Source of the DNA: Corynebacterium guangdongense
Lineage (GTDB): Bacteria > Actinomycetota > Actinomycetes > Mycobacteriales > Mycobacteriaceae
Reading direction: 5' to 3'
DNA length: 64,000 bases
Assembly (NCBI RefSeq): GCF_030408915.1
Contig: NZ_CP047654.1
Coordinates: 2,542,001-2,606,000 of the forward strand
Below the pieces are notes generated by a model. That model was not told the origin of the DNA. It was given only the letters and a program-made list of their open reading frames with translations, and did no database searches. This document shows, one piece after another, positions 18,700-29,039 of this stretch (the first letter of the stretch is position 1; each line of letters opens with the position of its first letter). Both the position numbers and the translations under genes were made by a program.

Positions 18700-19404
18700 T
18701 TACTCCGAGGCGGCGGCGTCGGCGTCCCGATCCGCGATGATGACCATCGCGGTCCGGACCAGGCGGTCGCCTACCCGGTAGCCCTTACGCAGCACCGTGC
18801 CGAGAGCCTTCTCCTCGCCGGAGGACAGGTCCTGCACGGCCTCGTGGATCTCCGGGTCGAAGGCCTCGCCCTCCTCGCCGAAGGGTTCCAGCTTCTGGCT
18901 CTTGAGGGTGTCGCGCAGCTTGTCCGCGAACGCCCTCAACGGCGAGCCCTCCTCCAGATCCCCGTGCTGCTGGGCGAGCTCGAGGTCGTCAAGCACCGGC
19001 AGCAACGAGGTCAGGACCGACGCCTTGGCGCTGAGCACTAGGCCCTCCCGGTCCCGCTCGGTGCGGCGACGGTAGTTGGCGTACTCGGCACTCACGCGCT
19101 GCAGATCCTCCGTGCGCTCGGCCAGTTCAGCCTCGACGCTCGGAGCGGATTCCTGGTCGGCCAGTTCCGCCTCGATGTCGGAGAGAGCTTCGTCGACCTC
19201 GGCGGACAGGGTCGCCTCCATGGTCGGGTCGATCTCTCCGTCAACGGTCGGGTCCGGCTGCGTGGTGTACACGTCGTCGTCCTCGTCGACACCCTGGGCC
19301 TCAGCCGCAGCGGCGGCTTCAGCTTCAGCCTCGTTCGGGCTGAGGTTCTGCTCGTCGGTTTCGTCCGGGTTGCCCGGATCGTTCGGCATGCCTGGGGTGG
19401 TCAT
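18700..19404 (-). CDS. grpE: Nucleotide exchange factor GrpE
   Basis: 234 residues. Acidic, low-complexity N-terminus (residues 1-75), then the GrpE coiled coil with the signature [23 protein letters not shown] (about residues 91-115) and the beta domain containing [20 protein letters not shown] and [19 protein letters not shown]. It releases ADP from DnaK. It starts two bases after the dnaK stop. Length is somewhat above the common 190-210 because of the acidic N-terminus, as in other corynebacteria. Confidence 0.96.
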   Translation of the reverse strand: MTTPGMPNDPGNPDETDEQNLSPNEAEAEAAAAAEAQGVDEDDDVYTTQPDPTVDGEIDPTMEATLSAEVDEALSDIEAELADQESAPSVEAELAERTEDLQRVSAEYANYRRRTERDREGLVLSAKASVLTSLLPVLDDLELAQQHGDLEEGSPLRAFADKLRDTLKSQKLEPFGEEGEAFDPEIHEAVQDLSSGEEKALGTVLRKGYRVGDRLVRTAMVIIADRDADAAASE

Positions 19405-19406
19405 TC

Positions 19407-21260
<1,854 letters not shown>

Positions 21261-21299
21261 AACGGGTTTCCTCCTGAATTTGTTGGGATTCTCTCTAAA

Positions 21300-21320
21300 G
21301 TTGACCGGTCGAGACTCAAC
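21300..21320. promoter_or_regulatory. HspR operator (HAIR), dnaK proximal, degenerate left arm
   Basis: GTTGACC-N7-ACTCAAC. The right arm is consensus; the left arm has two further changes. It sits 40 bases upstream of the dnaK start codon. Confidence 0.7.
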
Positions 21321-21345
21321 TTCTGACAAAGAGTGTAGCACACGC

Positions 21346-21366
21346 CTTGAGTCGAAGACACTCAAC
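21346..21366. promoter_or_regulatory. HspR operator (HAIR), dnaK central
   Basis: CTTGAGT-N7-ACTCAAC, one base from the full HAIR consensus. A -10-like TACACT on the minus strand (21332-21337) lies between this element and the proximal one, so bound HspR would flank the promoter. Confidence 0.9.
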
Positions 21367-21380
21367 CTGACACACCTAAC

Positions 21381-21406
21381 AACGGCCCACTCCACCAACT
21401 TGTTCC
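21381..21406 (-). promoter_or_regulatory. Candidate SigH promoter of dnaK
   Basis: GGAA (21403-21406) and GTT (21381-21383) on the minus strand with a 19-base spacer, the same spacing as at clpB. It lies upstream of the central HAIR element, and its -35 overlaps the third HAIR-like element. Confidence 0.6.
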
Positions 21407-21419
21407 CGACCGACTCAAG
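21399..21419. promoter_or_regulatory. HspR operator-like element, dnaK distal
   Basis: CTTGTTC-N7-ACTCAAG. The right arm is consensus and the left arm keeps CTTG. Spacing from the other two dnaK elements is 46 and 53 bases. The 21261-21637 gap holds these operators, the SigH-like promoter and the 5' region of the AI-2E family gene; I see nothing else in it. Confidence 0.6.
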
Positions 21420-21637
21420 TTTCCCCGTTTACCCAGCATGGGTGGAGTGAACCCCGCCGGGGAGCATCTCGACCGGACCGGCGACGACAGCGCCGGATCC
21501 ATTCACCTCGGCCCCTCTTCCGCTCCCCCACGCCAGGATCTCCGTCCAGTGACTAGAGTGGCGCACTGTATCAGCCGCCCTTTTCCAGTGGCCCGGGCAC
21601 TTCCCGCACCACTGCCGTTCCAGCAGGAAGCCCCAAC

Positions 21638-23158
21638 ATGAACTCAGACCCGAACCCGTCGTCGCGTCGCAACTCGCGTGACTTCTCGGATCGCGTCGTG
21701 GACTCCCCCGGCGTCTCGGAGCAGGTGTTCCCCGCCCCGGCCGACCCCGACTCCACGAACCACGTCGCCACGGACGAAGCGCCCCGGAAACCCGCGCCCG
21801 ACACCGCGGACGAGACCTGGGACCGCTCTTCCATCCTCGGCCACGACGGCCGCGTCCTGGCGGGCTGGTCACTGCGCTTCATCATCGTGGCCATCGCCGC
21901 CTTCCTCGGTTTCCGCCTGCTCGGGTACGTGTGGATCGGCATCCTGCCGGTCGTCCTGGCGCTCATCCTGGCCTCGGTGCTGTGGCCCGTCTCGCGCAAG
22001 ATGCGCAACGCCGGGGTGCCGGGCGCGCTCGCCGCCCTGAGCACACTGCTCGGCTTCTTCGTCATCTTCGTGGCGATCTTCGCGGCCATGGCGCCGACCG
22101 TCCGCAGCCAGGGACGCGAGATCATCGACCAGGCCTCCAGCGGCATCGACCAGATCATCGGCTGGCTGCAGGGCCCGCCCCTCAACCTCAACATCGAGCA
22201 GTTCAACGTTGACGGCCTGCTCCAGGACGGGGTGAACTTCCTGCGCAACCAGTCGCAGAACATCCTCTCGGGCCTGTCGTCGGGCATCTCCATCGCCGCC
22301 ACGGTCGGCACGACCATGTTCATCATGCTGGTGATCACGTTCTTCATCCTCAAGGACGGCGAGAAGTTCCTGCCGATGGTCCGCCGCTACACGGGATACC
22401 GGGCCGGTTGGCACCTCTCCGAGGTCCTGACCCGCTCCTGGAACACCCTCTCCGGCTACATCCAGACCCAGGCGATCGTCTCCTTCGTCGACGCGACGCT
22501 CATCGGCGCCGGCCTGATCATCCTGCAGATCCCGATGGCCGTGGTGCTTGCGGTGATCACCTTCTTCGGCGGGTTCATCCCCATCGTCGGCGCTTTCGCC
22601 GCCGGCGCCCTGGCGGTCGTCGTCGCGCTGGTCACCAACGGGCTCACCGACGCGTTGATCGTCCTGGTCATCGTCCTGGCCGTTCAGCAGATCGAGGGCA
22701 ACGTCCTCCAGCCGGCCCTGCAGTCCAAGGCCATGAACCTGCACGCCGCCGTCGTCCTGCTCTCGGTGACGGTCGGTTCCGCGCTCTTCGGCATCCTCGG
22801 CGCCTTCCTCGCGGTCCCCTTCGCCGCGATCCTCGGGGTCTGGTTCCGCTACCACTCGGAGATGGTCGGCCTGCGCGCCGGTGAGATCACCGTCGACGAC
22901 ATCGAGCTGGCCACGGCGAGAGGCAGGTCACTGAGTTCGCGGGAGGCGTTCCTCGCCGTCCGCGAACAGCTCAAGAGCGTCGGCAAGAAGGACGAGCGCA
23001 AGGCCCCGGAGCCGGAACCGGCCTCCCTGGGCGGTTCCACCGCGGCCAGCAAGTCCGATGACTACACCATCGCCAAGGAGGCCTCGGAGGAGGACATCAC
23101 CGACTCCACCTCGGACGGCACCGTCGCCACCGACCCCGAACACGACAGGAACGCCTAG
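21638..23158 (+). CDS. AI-2E family transporter
   Basis: 506 residues. A hydrophilic N-terminal tail (1-70) precedes eight hydrophobic segments (about residues 75-420) in the pattern of the AI-2E/PerM/YdiK family: paired N-terminal helices, a long amphipathic region (GREIIDQASSGIDQIIGWL), and FFGGFIPIVGAFAAGALAV near residue 310, a strong family signature. A charged, probably disordered tail of about 85 residues follows. Some members export quorum signals, others sodium; the substrate is not predictable here. Divergent from dnaK and convergent with the M20 amidohydrolase (four-base overlap). Confidence 0.85.
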   Translation: MNSDPNPSSRRNSRDFSDRVVDSPGVSEQVFPAPADPDSTNHVATDEAPRKPAPDTADETWDRSSILGHDGRVLAGWSLRFIIVAIAAFLGFRLLGYVWIGILPVVLALILASVLWPVSRKMRNAGVPGALAALSTLLGFFVIFVAIFAAMAPTVRSQGREIIDQASSGIDQIIGWLQGPPLNLNIEQFNVDGLLQDGVNFLRNQSQNILSGLSSGISIAATVGTTMFIMLVITFFILKDGEKFLPMVRRYTGYRAGWHLSEVLTRSWNTLSGYIQTQAIVSFVDATLIGAGLIILQIPMAVVLAVITFFGGFIPIVGAFAAGALAVVVALVTNGLTDALIVLVIVLAVQQIEGNVLQPALQSKAMNLHAAVVLLSVTVGSALFGILGAFLAVPFAAILGVWFRYHSEMVGLRAGEITVDDIELATARGRSLSSREAFLAVREQLKSVGKKDERKAPEPEPASLGGSTAASKSDDYTIAKEASEEDITDSTSDGTVATDPEHDRNA

Positions 23159-24534
23159 TCGCCGCCCAGATTGAAGAGCTCGTCGACGCCGACCGGTCCG
23201 CCGGCGGCGTCGAACTCCTTTCTGGCGTCGGCAAGCAGATCCGGATCACGTGCCAGGTCGGCGACGACCTGGGCCAGCCCGGCTGCGGAGTCGAGCGTCG
23301 CGCGGTCGGCCGCCGGGCCGCGCGAGCAGCGCTCGAAGGCCTCGGTGTGCAGCGCGACCGACTCCGGGGCGACCTTGACCATCGGGTGAATGCCCGGCAC
23401 CAGGTGCGAGACGTTGCCGAAGTCGGTGGAGGCCGCCAGGGAGTCGGGGACGATGCCACCGGGCATGGCGACGCGGCCGAGGCGCGCCTGGGTGCCCGCC
23501 CAGCGCCGGGCCAGGGTCTGGTTGTTTCGGATCGGCAGACTGGCGGGGTGCGGATCCCAGTCGATCTCCACGGCGACGCCGGCCATGAGCGCCGCGCCGC
23601 GCAGGATGTCGTCGACGCGGGCGGACAGGTCCTGCAGGGCGTCGGCCAGCTGGGAGCGCACGTAGATCGTCAGCTCCGCCTCCCCGGGGACGACGGAGGG
23701 CCGTTCGCCGCCGTCGGAGATGACCGCGTGGACGCGGTCGCTCGGCGGCATCTGCTGACGCATGAGGCCGATGCCCTGGTAGGCGAGCGTCGCGGCGTCG
23801 AGCGCGTTGCGACCCATGAACGGTTGCGAGGAGGCGTGGGCGGGGACGCCACGGTAGCGGGCGGTGAGCACGCGGCGCCCGATCCAGGTGTGCGAGGCGA
23901 TGTCGTAGGAGAAGGGATGGACCATGACGGCGGCGTCGACGTCGGTGAGCATGCCGCCGCGGATCATGTACTCCTTGCCGGAATGGCCCTCCTCTGCGGG
24001 CGTCCCGAGCAGGCTCACGCGGACCGGCGCGCCCGGGGTCTCCGCCAGGGCACGGACGGCGGCGAGGTAGGCGCCCGCGCCGGCGGCGGCGATGATGTTG
24101 TGCCCGCAGGCGTGGCCGATGCCGGGCAGCGCGTCGTACTCGGACATCACGGCGACGGTGGGGTGCCGGGCGGCGTCGAAACCGGGTGCGGCCCACTCGG
24201 CCCGCAGCGAGGTCGCTACGCCATGTACCCCCACCTCGACGTCCTGGTCGTGCCCGCGCAGCAGATCCGCCAGCGCGTCGCGCGAACGGAATTCCTCGAA
24301 GGCGGTCTCCGGGTGCCCGTGGAGGTCCTCGGCCAGGGCCGTCAGGTCCGGGGCCAGCGAGCCGACGTGCGCGTCGATCGCCGCCCACAGCGCGGCCTGA
24401 CCCGGATAGTCCTCCCCCGGTGGCCGGGTGCGCCCGGCGCGGGCGGTGAAGGTCTCGACGCGGCGCGCGACACTCGCGCGGGTGTGCTCGAGGAAGGCTG
24501 TCGAGGGGGTCAGGCGGGGGTCGGAGTCAGCCAT
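23155..24534 (-). CDS. M20 family amidohydrolase (AbgB/HipO-like)
   Basis: 459 residues. Metal-site motifs: GIGHACGHNIIAAAGAGA near residue 138 and GTPAEEGHSGKEYMI near residue 177, with a dimerisation domain around RYRGVPAHASSQPFMGRNALDA near residue 225. This CGHN / PAEEG combination belongs to the aminoacylase/carboxypeptidase subgroup that includes AbgB and indole-acetyl-amino acid hydrolases. It follows the AbgT-type transporter gene by one base, so the pair should import and cleave an amide such as p-aminobenzoyl-glutamate or a related dipeptide. Confidence 0.85.
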   Translation of the reverse strand: MADSDPRLTPSTAFLEHTRASVARRVETFTARAGRTRPPGEDYPGQAALWAAIDAHVGSLAPDLTALAEDLHGHPETAFEEFRSRDALADLLRGHDQDVEVGVHGVATSLRAEWAAPGFDAARHPTVAVMSEYDALPGIGHACGHNIIAAAGAGAYLAAVRALAETPGAPVRVSLLGTPAEEGHSGKEYMIRGGMLTDVDAAVMVHPFSYDIASHTWIGRRVLTARYRGVPAHASSQPFMGRNALDAATLAYQGIGLMRQQMPPSDRVHAVISDGGERPSVVPGEAELTIYVRSQLADALQDLSARVDDILRGAALMAGVAVEIDWDPHPASLPIRNNQTLARRWAGTQARLGRVAMPGGIVPDSLAASTDFGNVSHLVPGIHPMVKVAPESVALHTEAFERCSRGPAADRATLDSAAGLAQVVADLARDPDLLADARKEFDAAGGPVGVDELFNLGGD

Positions 24535-24535
24535 G

Positions 24536-26179
24536 TCAGCCCCCGATCATGATGCCCGCGCCCGGGCCCAGCGGCAGGTCGGCGTAGAACCACAGCGCCA
24601 GCAGCAGCACCCAGGCAACCCAGAACGGGATGACGAAGGGCATCATGCGACTCATCACGGTGCCCAGGCCCGCCTGGGGTTCGTAGCGGCGCAGCATGCC
24701 GATGATGAGGATCATGAAGGGGTTGAGCGGGGTCATCACCTGGGTGGCGGAGTCGCCGACGCGGAAGGCCGCCTGAATGAAGGCCGGTTCATAGCCGAGC
24801 AGGGCGAACATGGGGACGAACACCGCCCCGAGCAGGGTCCACATGCCCGAACCGGAGATGATCAGCAGGTTGAGCAGGGAGGCCAGCACGATGAACGCCA
24901 GGATGGCCGGAAAGCCGGTCAGCCCGATCGACTCCAGGAAGGAGGCGCCCTGGACCGCGGTCCAGGTGCCGATGCCGGTCCAGGAGAACAGGGCGACGAA
25001 CTGCCCCAGAATGAAGGCCAGGACGAGGAAGCCGACCATGTCCTTGAGCGATTCCCCCATCATCGTGACCATGTCGCCGACGCCGCGGACGGTGCCCACG
25101 GCCGCCCCGTAGACAAGGCCGGCGACGAGGAAGTAGACGAAGACGATGAAGACGATCGAGCTGAGCAGCGGGGAGCTCGGCAGGAAACCGCCGTCCTCGT
25201 TGCGCCAGGGCGACCCGGCCGGCAGTGCGGCCGCGAGGATGACCAGGGTGACGACGAGAACCGAGATGAGGGACCCGGCCAGGCCCCGGTTCTCCGCGGG
25301 GCTGAGCTCGACGGGAAGGTCGTTGCCGTGCTCGTCGCGGTCGCCGCGGGCGGCCTCGGCGGCCCGGTCCTCGACGATCTGCTCGGTCGGCACGTCCTGC
25401 CGCCACAGTCGCGGCTCCAGCACCCGGTCGATGATGACGCCCGCGATGAGGCCGAGCACGACCGCGCCGGCGACGTTGAAGAAGTAGTTGGACAAGACGT
25501 TGACCTCGGTCGCGCCCATCTCCGGCAGCGTCGTCATGACCGCGTTGGTGATGCCCGCGAACAGGGCGTCCAGGCTGGTGGGGACCAGCGCCGTGGAGTA
25601 GCCCGCGCCGACGGCGGCGAATCCGCCGAGCAGACCCGCGACGGGGTGGCGCCCGGCCGCCTTGAACACCATCGCCGCCAGTGGCGGGACGACGACCCAG
25701 GAGGCGTCGGCCATCACCGAGGCGGTCACGCCGACCAGTCCGACCGCGTAGGGCAGCACCCATTTCCGGGCGGTGCCGAAGAGCTTGCGGATGAGCGCCG
25801 AGAGCATCCCGGAGCGCTCGGCCACGCCGACGCCCAGCAGAATCGGCAGCACGGTCAGCAGGGGCGGGAAGCCGATGTAGTTCTCGGCCATGGTGGTCGT
25901 CAGCCACACCATGCCTTCGCCGGTGAACAAGCCCCTGACTTCGGTGATCTCCTCGGCCCCGGGAACCTGGACCGTGACGTCCCGCCAAGCCATGACGGTC
26001 GAGAGGACGCCCGTGATCAGGAACAGGCCGAGGAAGAGGGCGAAGGGTTCGGGGAGTTTGTTGCCGAGCCACTCGACGCCGTTGAGGAATCGGTCGAGGA
26101 CGCCGGAGGATTCCCGCCCCCGCTCCTGCTCGTCGACGCCGGGGGCCTGCTGAAGGGTGGTTTCCTGGGGTGTGCTCAC
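24536..26179 (-). CDS. AbgT family transporter
   Basis: 547 residues with about 12 hydrophobic segments. Family signatures: LDRFLNGVEWLGNKLPEPFALF at the N-terminus, PPLLTVLPILLGVGVAERSG near residue 104, ASWVVVPPLAAMVFKAAGRHP near residue 160, and GDSATQVMTPLNPFMILIIG near residue 475. AbgT proteins take up p-aminobenzoyl-glutamate, and some members act as sulfonamide efflux pumps. The start is a GTG at 26177-26179 with AAGGAG upstream. Co-transcribed with the M20 amidohydrolase. Confidence 0.9.
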   Translation of the reverse strand: MSTPQETTLQQAPGVDEQERGRESSGVLDRFLNGVEWLGNKLPEPFALFLGLFLITGVLSTVMAWRDVTVQVPGAEEITEVRGLFTGEGMVWLTTTMAENYIGFPPLLTVLPILLGVGVAERSGMLSALIRKLFGTARKWVLPYAVGLVGVTASVMADASWVVVPPLAAMVFKAAGRHPVAGLLGGFAAVGAGYSTALVPTSLDALFAGITNAVMTTLPEMGATEVNVLSNYFFNVAGAVVLGLIAGVIIDRVLEPRLWRQDVPTEQIVEDRAAEAARGDRDEHGNDLPVELSPAENRGLAGSLISVLVVTLVILAAALPAGSPWRNEDGGFLPSSPLLSSIVFIVFVYFLVAGLVYGAAVGTVRGVGDMVTMMGESLKDMVGFLVLAFILGQFVALFSWTGIGTWTAVQGASFLESIGLTGFPAILAFIVLASLLNLLIISGSGMWTLLGAVFVPMFALLGYEPAFIQAAFRVGDSATQVMTPLNPFMILIIGMLRRYEPQAGLGTVMSRMMPFVIPFWVAWVLLLALWFYADLPLGPGAGIMIGG

Positions 26180-26369
26180 GAGGGCACTCCTTAGTCGTCG
26201 GTCGGGCTGCCCCCGGATTCCGAAGGCCGGGAATCGGAATTCCCGCCATCAGAGTTCACTGATGAGGCAGTTCGGCTGTACCCGCGCAACGTTAGGTGTC
26301 TCACATCAGTATGTCCGCGTTCCCGCCCTTTGTTATCTTTTCGTGATCTGGCGGGGGTGTCCGAAACGG

Positions 26370-27011
26370 CTAGGCCGGCCAACGAACCGGGGGAACGGAC
26401 TCCCCGCGCCCGGAAATCTGCGCGGCGACGCCCGCCAGCGTCTCCGCCAGCGACGCCGAGCCCGCAATGGCCGACTCCACCCACTGGCCGGCGGCGTCAT
26501 CATCGGCCGAGTCGGAGACCTGCTTGATCAGCGTGACCGGCACCCCGTACTCGGCGGCGACGCGGGCGACGGCGTAACCTTCCATGTCCACCAGCTGCGC
26601 GCCCCGGCCCGCGATGCGCTCGCGCTCGGCGGCGCTGGAGATGAAGGAGTCGCCGGTCGCCAGGCGAGCCGCCGGCAGGTCGGTGACCGCCGGAATCTCG
26701 AGCAGGTTGGGCCACGGGCGCCCGACAATCGCGCCGATGAGCTCGTCGGAAAGGTCATGCTGGAAGGCGGAGGTGACCTCGTGGAAGCCGTGCACGGGGG
26801 CGTGGGTGTCCACGACAGCGCCGGCGGTGCCGACGTTGATGATGTGGGCGTAGGCGCCGGGGCGCTCGGCCAGGCGACGGGTCAGCGCGATGCTCGCGTT
26901 GAGCAGCCCGATGCCGGTGATGAGCAGATCGGTGTCGGCGGCAGCCTCGGGGCCGGCCGGGATGTCGGCGGCCTCCTGCGGCGTGGCCACGACGAAGAGA
27001 ATGCGGGTCAT
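26370..27011 (-). CDS. Nucleosidase (MTA/SAH nucleosidase-like, PNP superfamily)
   Basis: 213 residues of the purine nucleoside phosphorylase fold. ITGIGLLNASIALTRRL near residue 31, VGTAGAV near residue 61, LVDMEGYAVARVAAEYG near residue 140 (ribose-binding Glu) and QVSDSADDDA near residue 165 (catalytic Asp) are the MTAN-type motifs. The likely reaction is hydrolysis of 5'-methylthioadenosine and/or S-adenosylhomocysteine; futalosine hydrolase is an alternative. It lies just downstream of cysZ, fitting sulfur salvage, but may be transcribed separately. Confidence 0.75.
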   Translation of the reverse strand: MTRILFVVATPQEAADIPAGPEAAADTDLLITGIGLLNASIALTRRLAERPGAYAHIINVGTAGAVVDTHAPVHGFHEVTSAFQHDLSDELIGAIVGRPWPNLLEIPAVTDLPAARLATGDSFISSAAERERIAGRGAQLVDMEGYAVARVAAEYGVPVTLIKQVSDSADDDAAGQWVESAIAGSASLAETLAGVAAQISGRGESVPPVRWPA

Positions 27012-27030
27012 CCCCTCAGACTAGTCCGGC

Positions 27031-28035
27031 TCAGCGCAGGGACCGGCCCCCGGAACCGGTCTCCACCGCCGATTCCGGTCGGGCTTCCGCCTCCGCCTCC
27101 GCCTCCGCCACCGTCTCCGCCTCGGAGCGATGCGGTGCGACGGTGACGGAGGCGGGCACGACCTCCGCCACCGCGTTGCGGCGGGCGCGCAGGACGCCGA
27201 GCAGGGCGGCCCCCAGACCGACGAGCAGGATGAGGGCGCGGGCGATCGTCATCCACACCCCGGTGACGCCGAGCTCGGTGAGCACCGTGGGCAGGTTGAT
27301 GAACACGATCATCGTGCCGACGACGCCGCCGAGCGCCACCGCGTTGATCCGGGAGACCGCCCACGCGGCGATCGGGGCGCCGAGAGCGCCGCCGATGAGC
27401 AGCGCGAGGACGGCGGCCAGGTTGGCGATGAGGTCGTCCCAGAGACCGATGGCGAAACCGGCGGTGGCGGCCGCCGACACCAGGAACTCGGCGGTGTTGA
27501 CGGTGCCGATGATGCGGCGCGGCTCGTTGCGGCCCGCGGCCAGCAGCGTGGATGTGGTCACCGGCCCCCAGCCACCACCGCCGGAGGCGTCGATGAAGCC
27601 GCCGAACAGCCCGAGGACACCGTAGAAGGGTGTGGAGTGCTGCTTCGCCGCCACCTCGCGGCGTACCCGTCCCCGGGAGAAGCGGATGACGAGCACGATG
27701 CCGATGACGGAAAGAATCGCCGTGGTCACCGGCCGGGCGGAGGCCGTCGAGATCGACGAGAGGAAGGTCGCGCCGGCGAAGGCGCCGACGGCGCCCGGGA
27801 CGCCGATCCGGGCGACGGTCGGCCAATGGACGTTACCGAAGCGCCAGTGACTGAAACCCGACACGAGCGTCGTCCCGACCTCCGCAGTATGGACCACGGC
27901 GGAGGCCGCGGCGGGCGTCAGGGCCGCGAGGGTGATCAGCATCGTCGTCGAGGTAACGCCGAAGCCCATCCCCAGGCCGCCGTCAACCAGCTGGGCGGCC
28001 AGGCCCGCCAGGGCAATGAGAATCAGGGTGCGCAT
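27031..28035 (-). CDS. cysZ: TauE/SafE family permease CysZ, proposed sulfate importer
   Basis: 334 residues, about eight hydrophobic segments in a TauE/SafE two-repeat pattern (GLGMGFGVTSTTMLITLAAL near residue 21; GGFIDASGGGGWGPVTTS near residue 144). In C. glutamicum the equivalent gene closes the fpr2-cysIXHDNYZ cluster and is proposed to import sulfate. The C-terminal 50 residues are charged with an EAEAEAEA run encoded by a GCCTCC-type simple repeat. A 318-bp gap with two McbR-like operators separates it from cysY, so it can have its own promoter. Confidence 0.85.
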   Translation of the reverse strand: MRTLILIALAGLAAQLVDGGLGMGFGVTSTTMLITLAALTPAAASAVVHTAEVGTTLVSGFSHWRFGNVHWPTVARIGVPGAVGAFAGATFLSSISTASARPVTTAILSVIGIVLVIRFSRGRVRREVAAKQHSTPFYGVLGLFGGFIDASGGGGWGPVTTSTLLAAGRNEPRRIIGTVNTAEFLVSAAATAGFAIGLWDDLIANLAAVLALLIGGALGAPIAAWAVSRINAVALGGVVGTMIVFINLPTVLTELGVTGVWMTIARALILLVGLGAALLGVLRARRNAVAEVVPASVTVAPHRSEAETVAEAEAEAEARPESAVETGSGGRSLR

Positions 28036-28096
28036 GAGGGCGCCTCCTCAGGTACGGATGCGTAGTGGATGTGACGACTCACACCCTACGGACGAA

Positions 28097-28112
28097 TGGA
28101 CCATACTGTCTA
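28097..28112. promoter_or_regulatory. McbR-type operator upstream of cysZ (weaker)
   Basis: TGGAC-N6-GTCTA, one base from the McbR consensus TAGAC-N6-GTCTA of C. glutamicum, about 60 bases upstream of the cysZ start codon. Confidence 0.55.
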
Positions 28113-28198
28113 CAATTGACACATTTCCATTCATGCAGCACAGGGCGAATAAAAAGAGAGATTAGCCGGAATAGAAACACCGCCACATCGAGACTGTG

Positions 28199-28214
28199 CA
28201 GACCGACTGGTCTA
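28199..28214. promoter_or_regulatory. McbR-type operator upstream of cysZ
   Basis: CAGAC-N6-GTCTA, one base from the McbR consensus and identical in both arms to the site before the fpr2-like gene. The rest of the 28036-28353 gap has an AT-richer stretch (28110-28200) that probably contains the cysZ promoter, then GC-rich DNA in which I see no gene. Confidence 0.7.
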
Positions 28215-28353
28215 GATTTTGCTGGCCGAGGATCCCCGGCCACTCCCCGCCGAGGCTACCGAGTGGAACGGAAAGATTCCGCGCAACCGGCGGGACGCAC
28301 CCATTCCGGACCGGCCGGAAGGACGCGGCGCCGCCGGCGGGGCACGTCGGGGA

Positions 28354-29034
28354 TCAGCGCGACAGGGCGAGGGCGGCGCGGTACCGGTCGGCGACGACGC
28401 CGGCCAGCTCCGCACCCAGCGGACCGGAGGCGGTGGAGCTCTCCCCCAGGGCCCGGTGGGCCAGATCCAGTAGCAGCCCGTCGGTGACGAACAGCGGCAG
28501 CAGGTGCACGGGGTCGAACTCCGCGACCGCGTCCGCGACGGAGCGCTCCATGTTCGTCGCGGAAATGAACTCGACTGCCCGCCCGGTGCGATCGGCGATC
28601 ATCGGCGCCAGGGCGCGCACGTTGTCCTGGGCCTGTCCGATGGAGGAGCCCACGGAGTAGAGCACCACGTGCGCGTCGGGAGCGGCCCGTTCCCGCACGG
28701 AGGTCGCGAGCAGCTCCGCCATGTCCGCGCCGGCCCCGAGAATGTCGGCCAGCCGCAGCCGGGCGCCGGTGGCCTCCTCAGCCGCGACGATCTCCTGCGG
28801 AACGTCGTAACGGGTGTGGAAACCACCCGCGAACAGGAGCGGGACCACGACCGCCCGGTCCACGCCGACGGCCACCTTGTCCAGCGTGCGTTCCTCGTCG
28901 AAGTCGAGGTGGGCGACGCGCACCGACGCGGCGGCGTCGCCGAGCAGGGCGGCGGTGGCCCCGGCCAGCTTCTCCACGCCCTCGTGGGCCCGCGGGTGAC
29001 GCGAGCCGTGGGACAGCAGAATCAGGTGGGTCAT
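28354..29034 (-). CDS. cysY: Sirohydrochlorin ferrochelatase-like protein CysY (CbiX/SirB family)
   Basis: 226 residues in two similar CbiX-type halves. Residues 1-120 start with HLILLSHGSRHPRAHEGV (active-site His) and contain VVVPLLFAGGFHTRYDVPQ with the second His; the second half carries VLYSVGSS and HLLPLFVTDGLLLDL. The family inserts metal into sirohydrochlorin; here it should make sirohaem for sulfite reductase CysI. It starts five bases after cysN and matches the position of cysY in C. glutamicum. Confidence 0.85.
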   Translation of the reverse strand: MTHLILLSHGSRHPRAHEGVEKLAGATAALLGDAAASVRVAHLDFDEERTLDKVAVGVDRAVVVPLLFAGGFHTRYDVPQEIVAAEEATGARLRLADILGAGADMAELLATSVRERAAPDAHVVLYSVGSSIGQAQDNVRALAPMIADRTGRAVEFISATNMERSVADAVAEFDPVHLLPLFVTDGLLLDLAHRALGESSTASGPLGAELAGVVADRYRAALALSR

Positions 29035-29039
29035 CGTCG

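Noticed and set aside
26180..26369. Possible small gene or riboswitch upstream of the AbgT gene
   Set aside because: The stretch has open frames of under 100 codons without ribosome sites or conserved wording, and I could not see a known riboswitch core.
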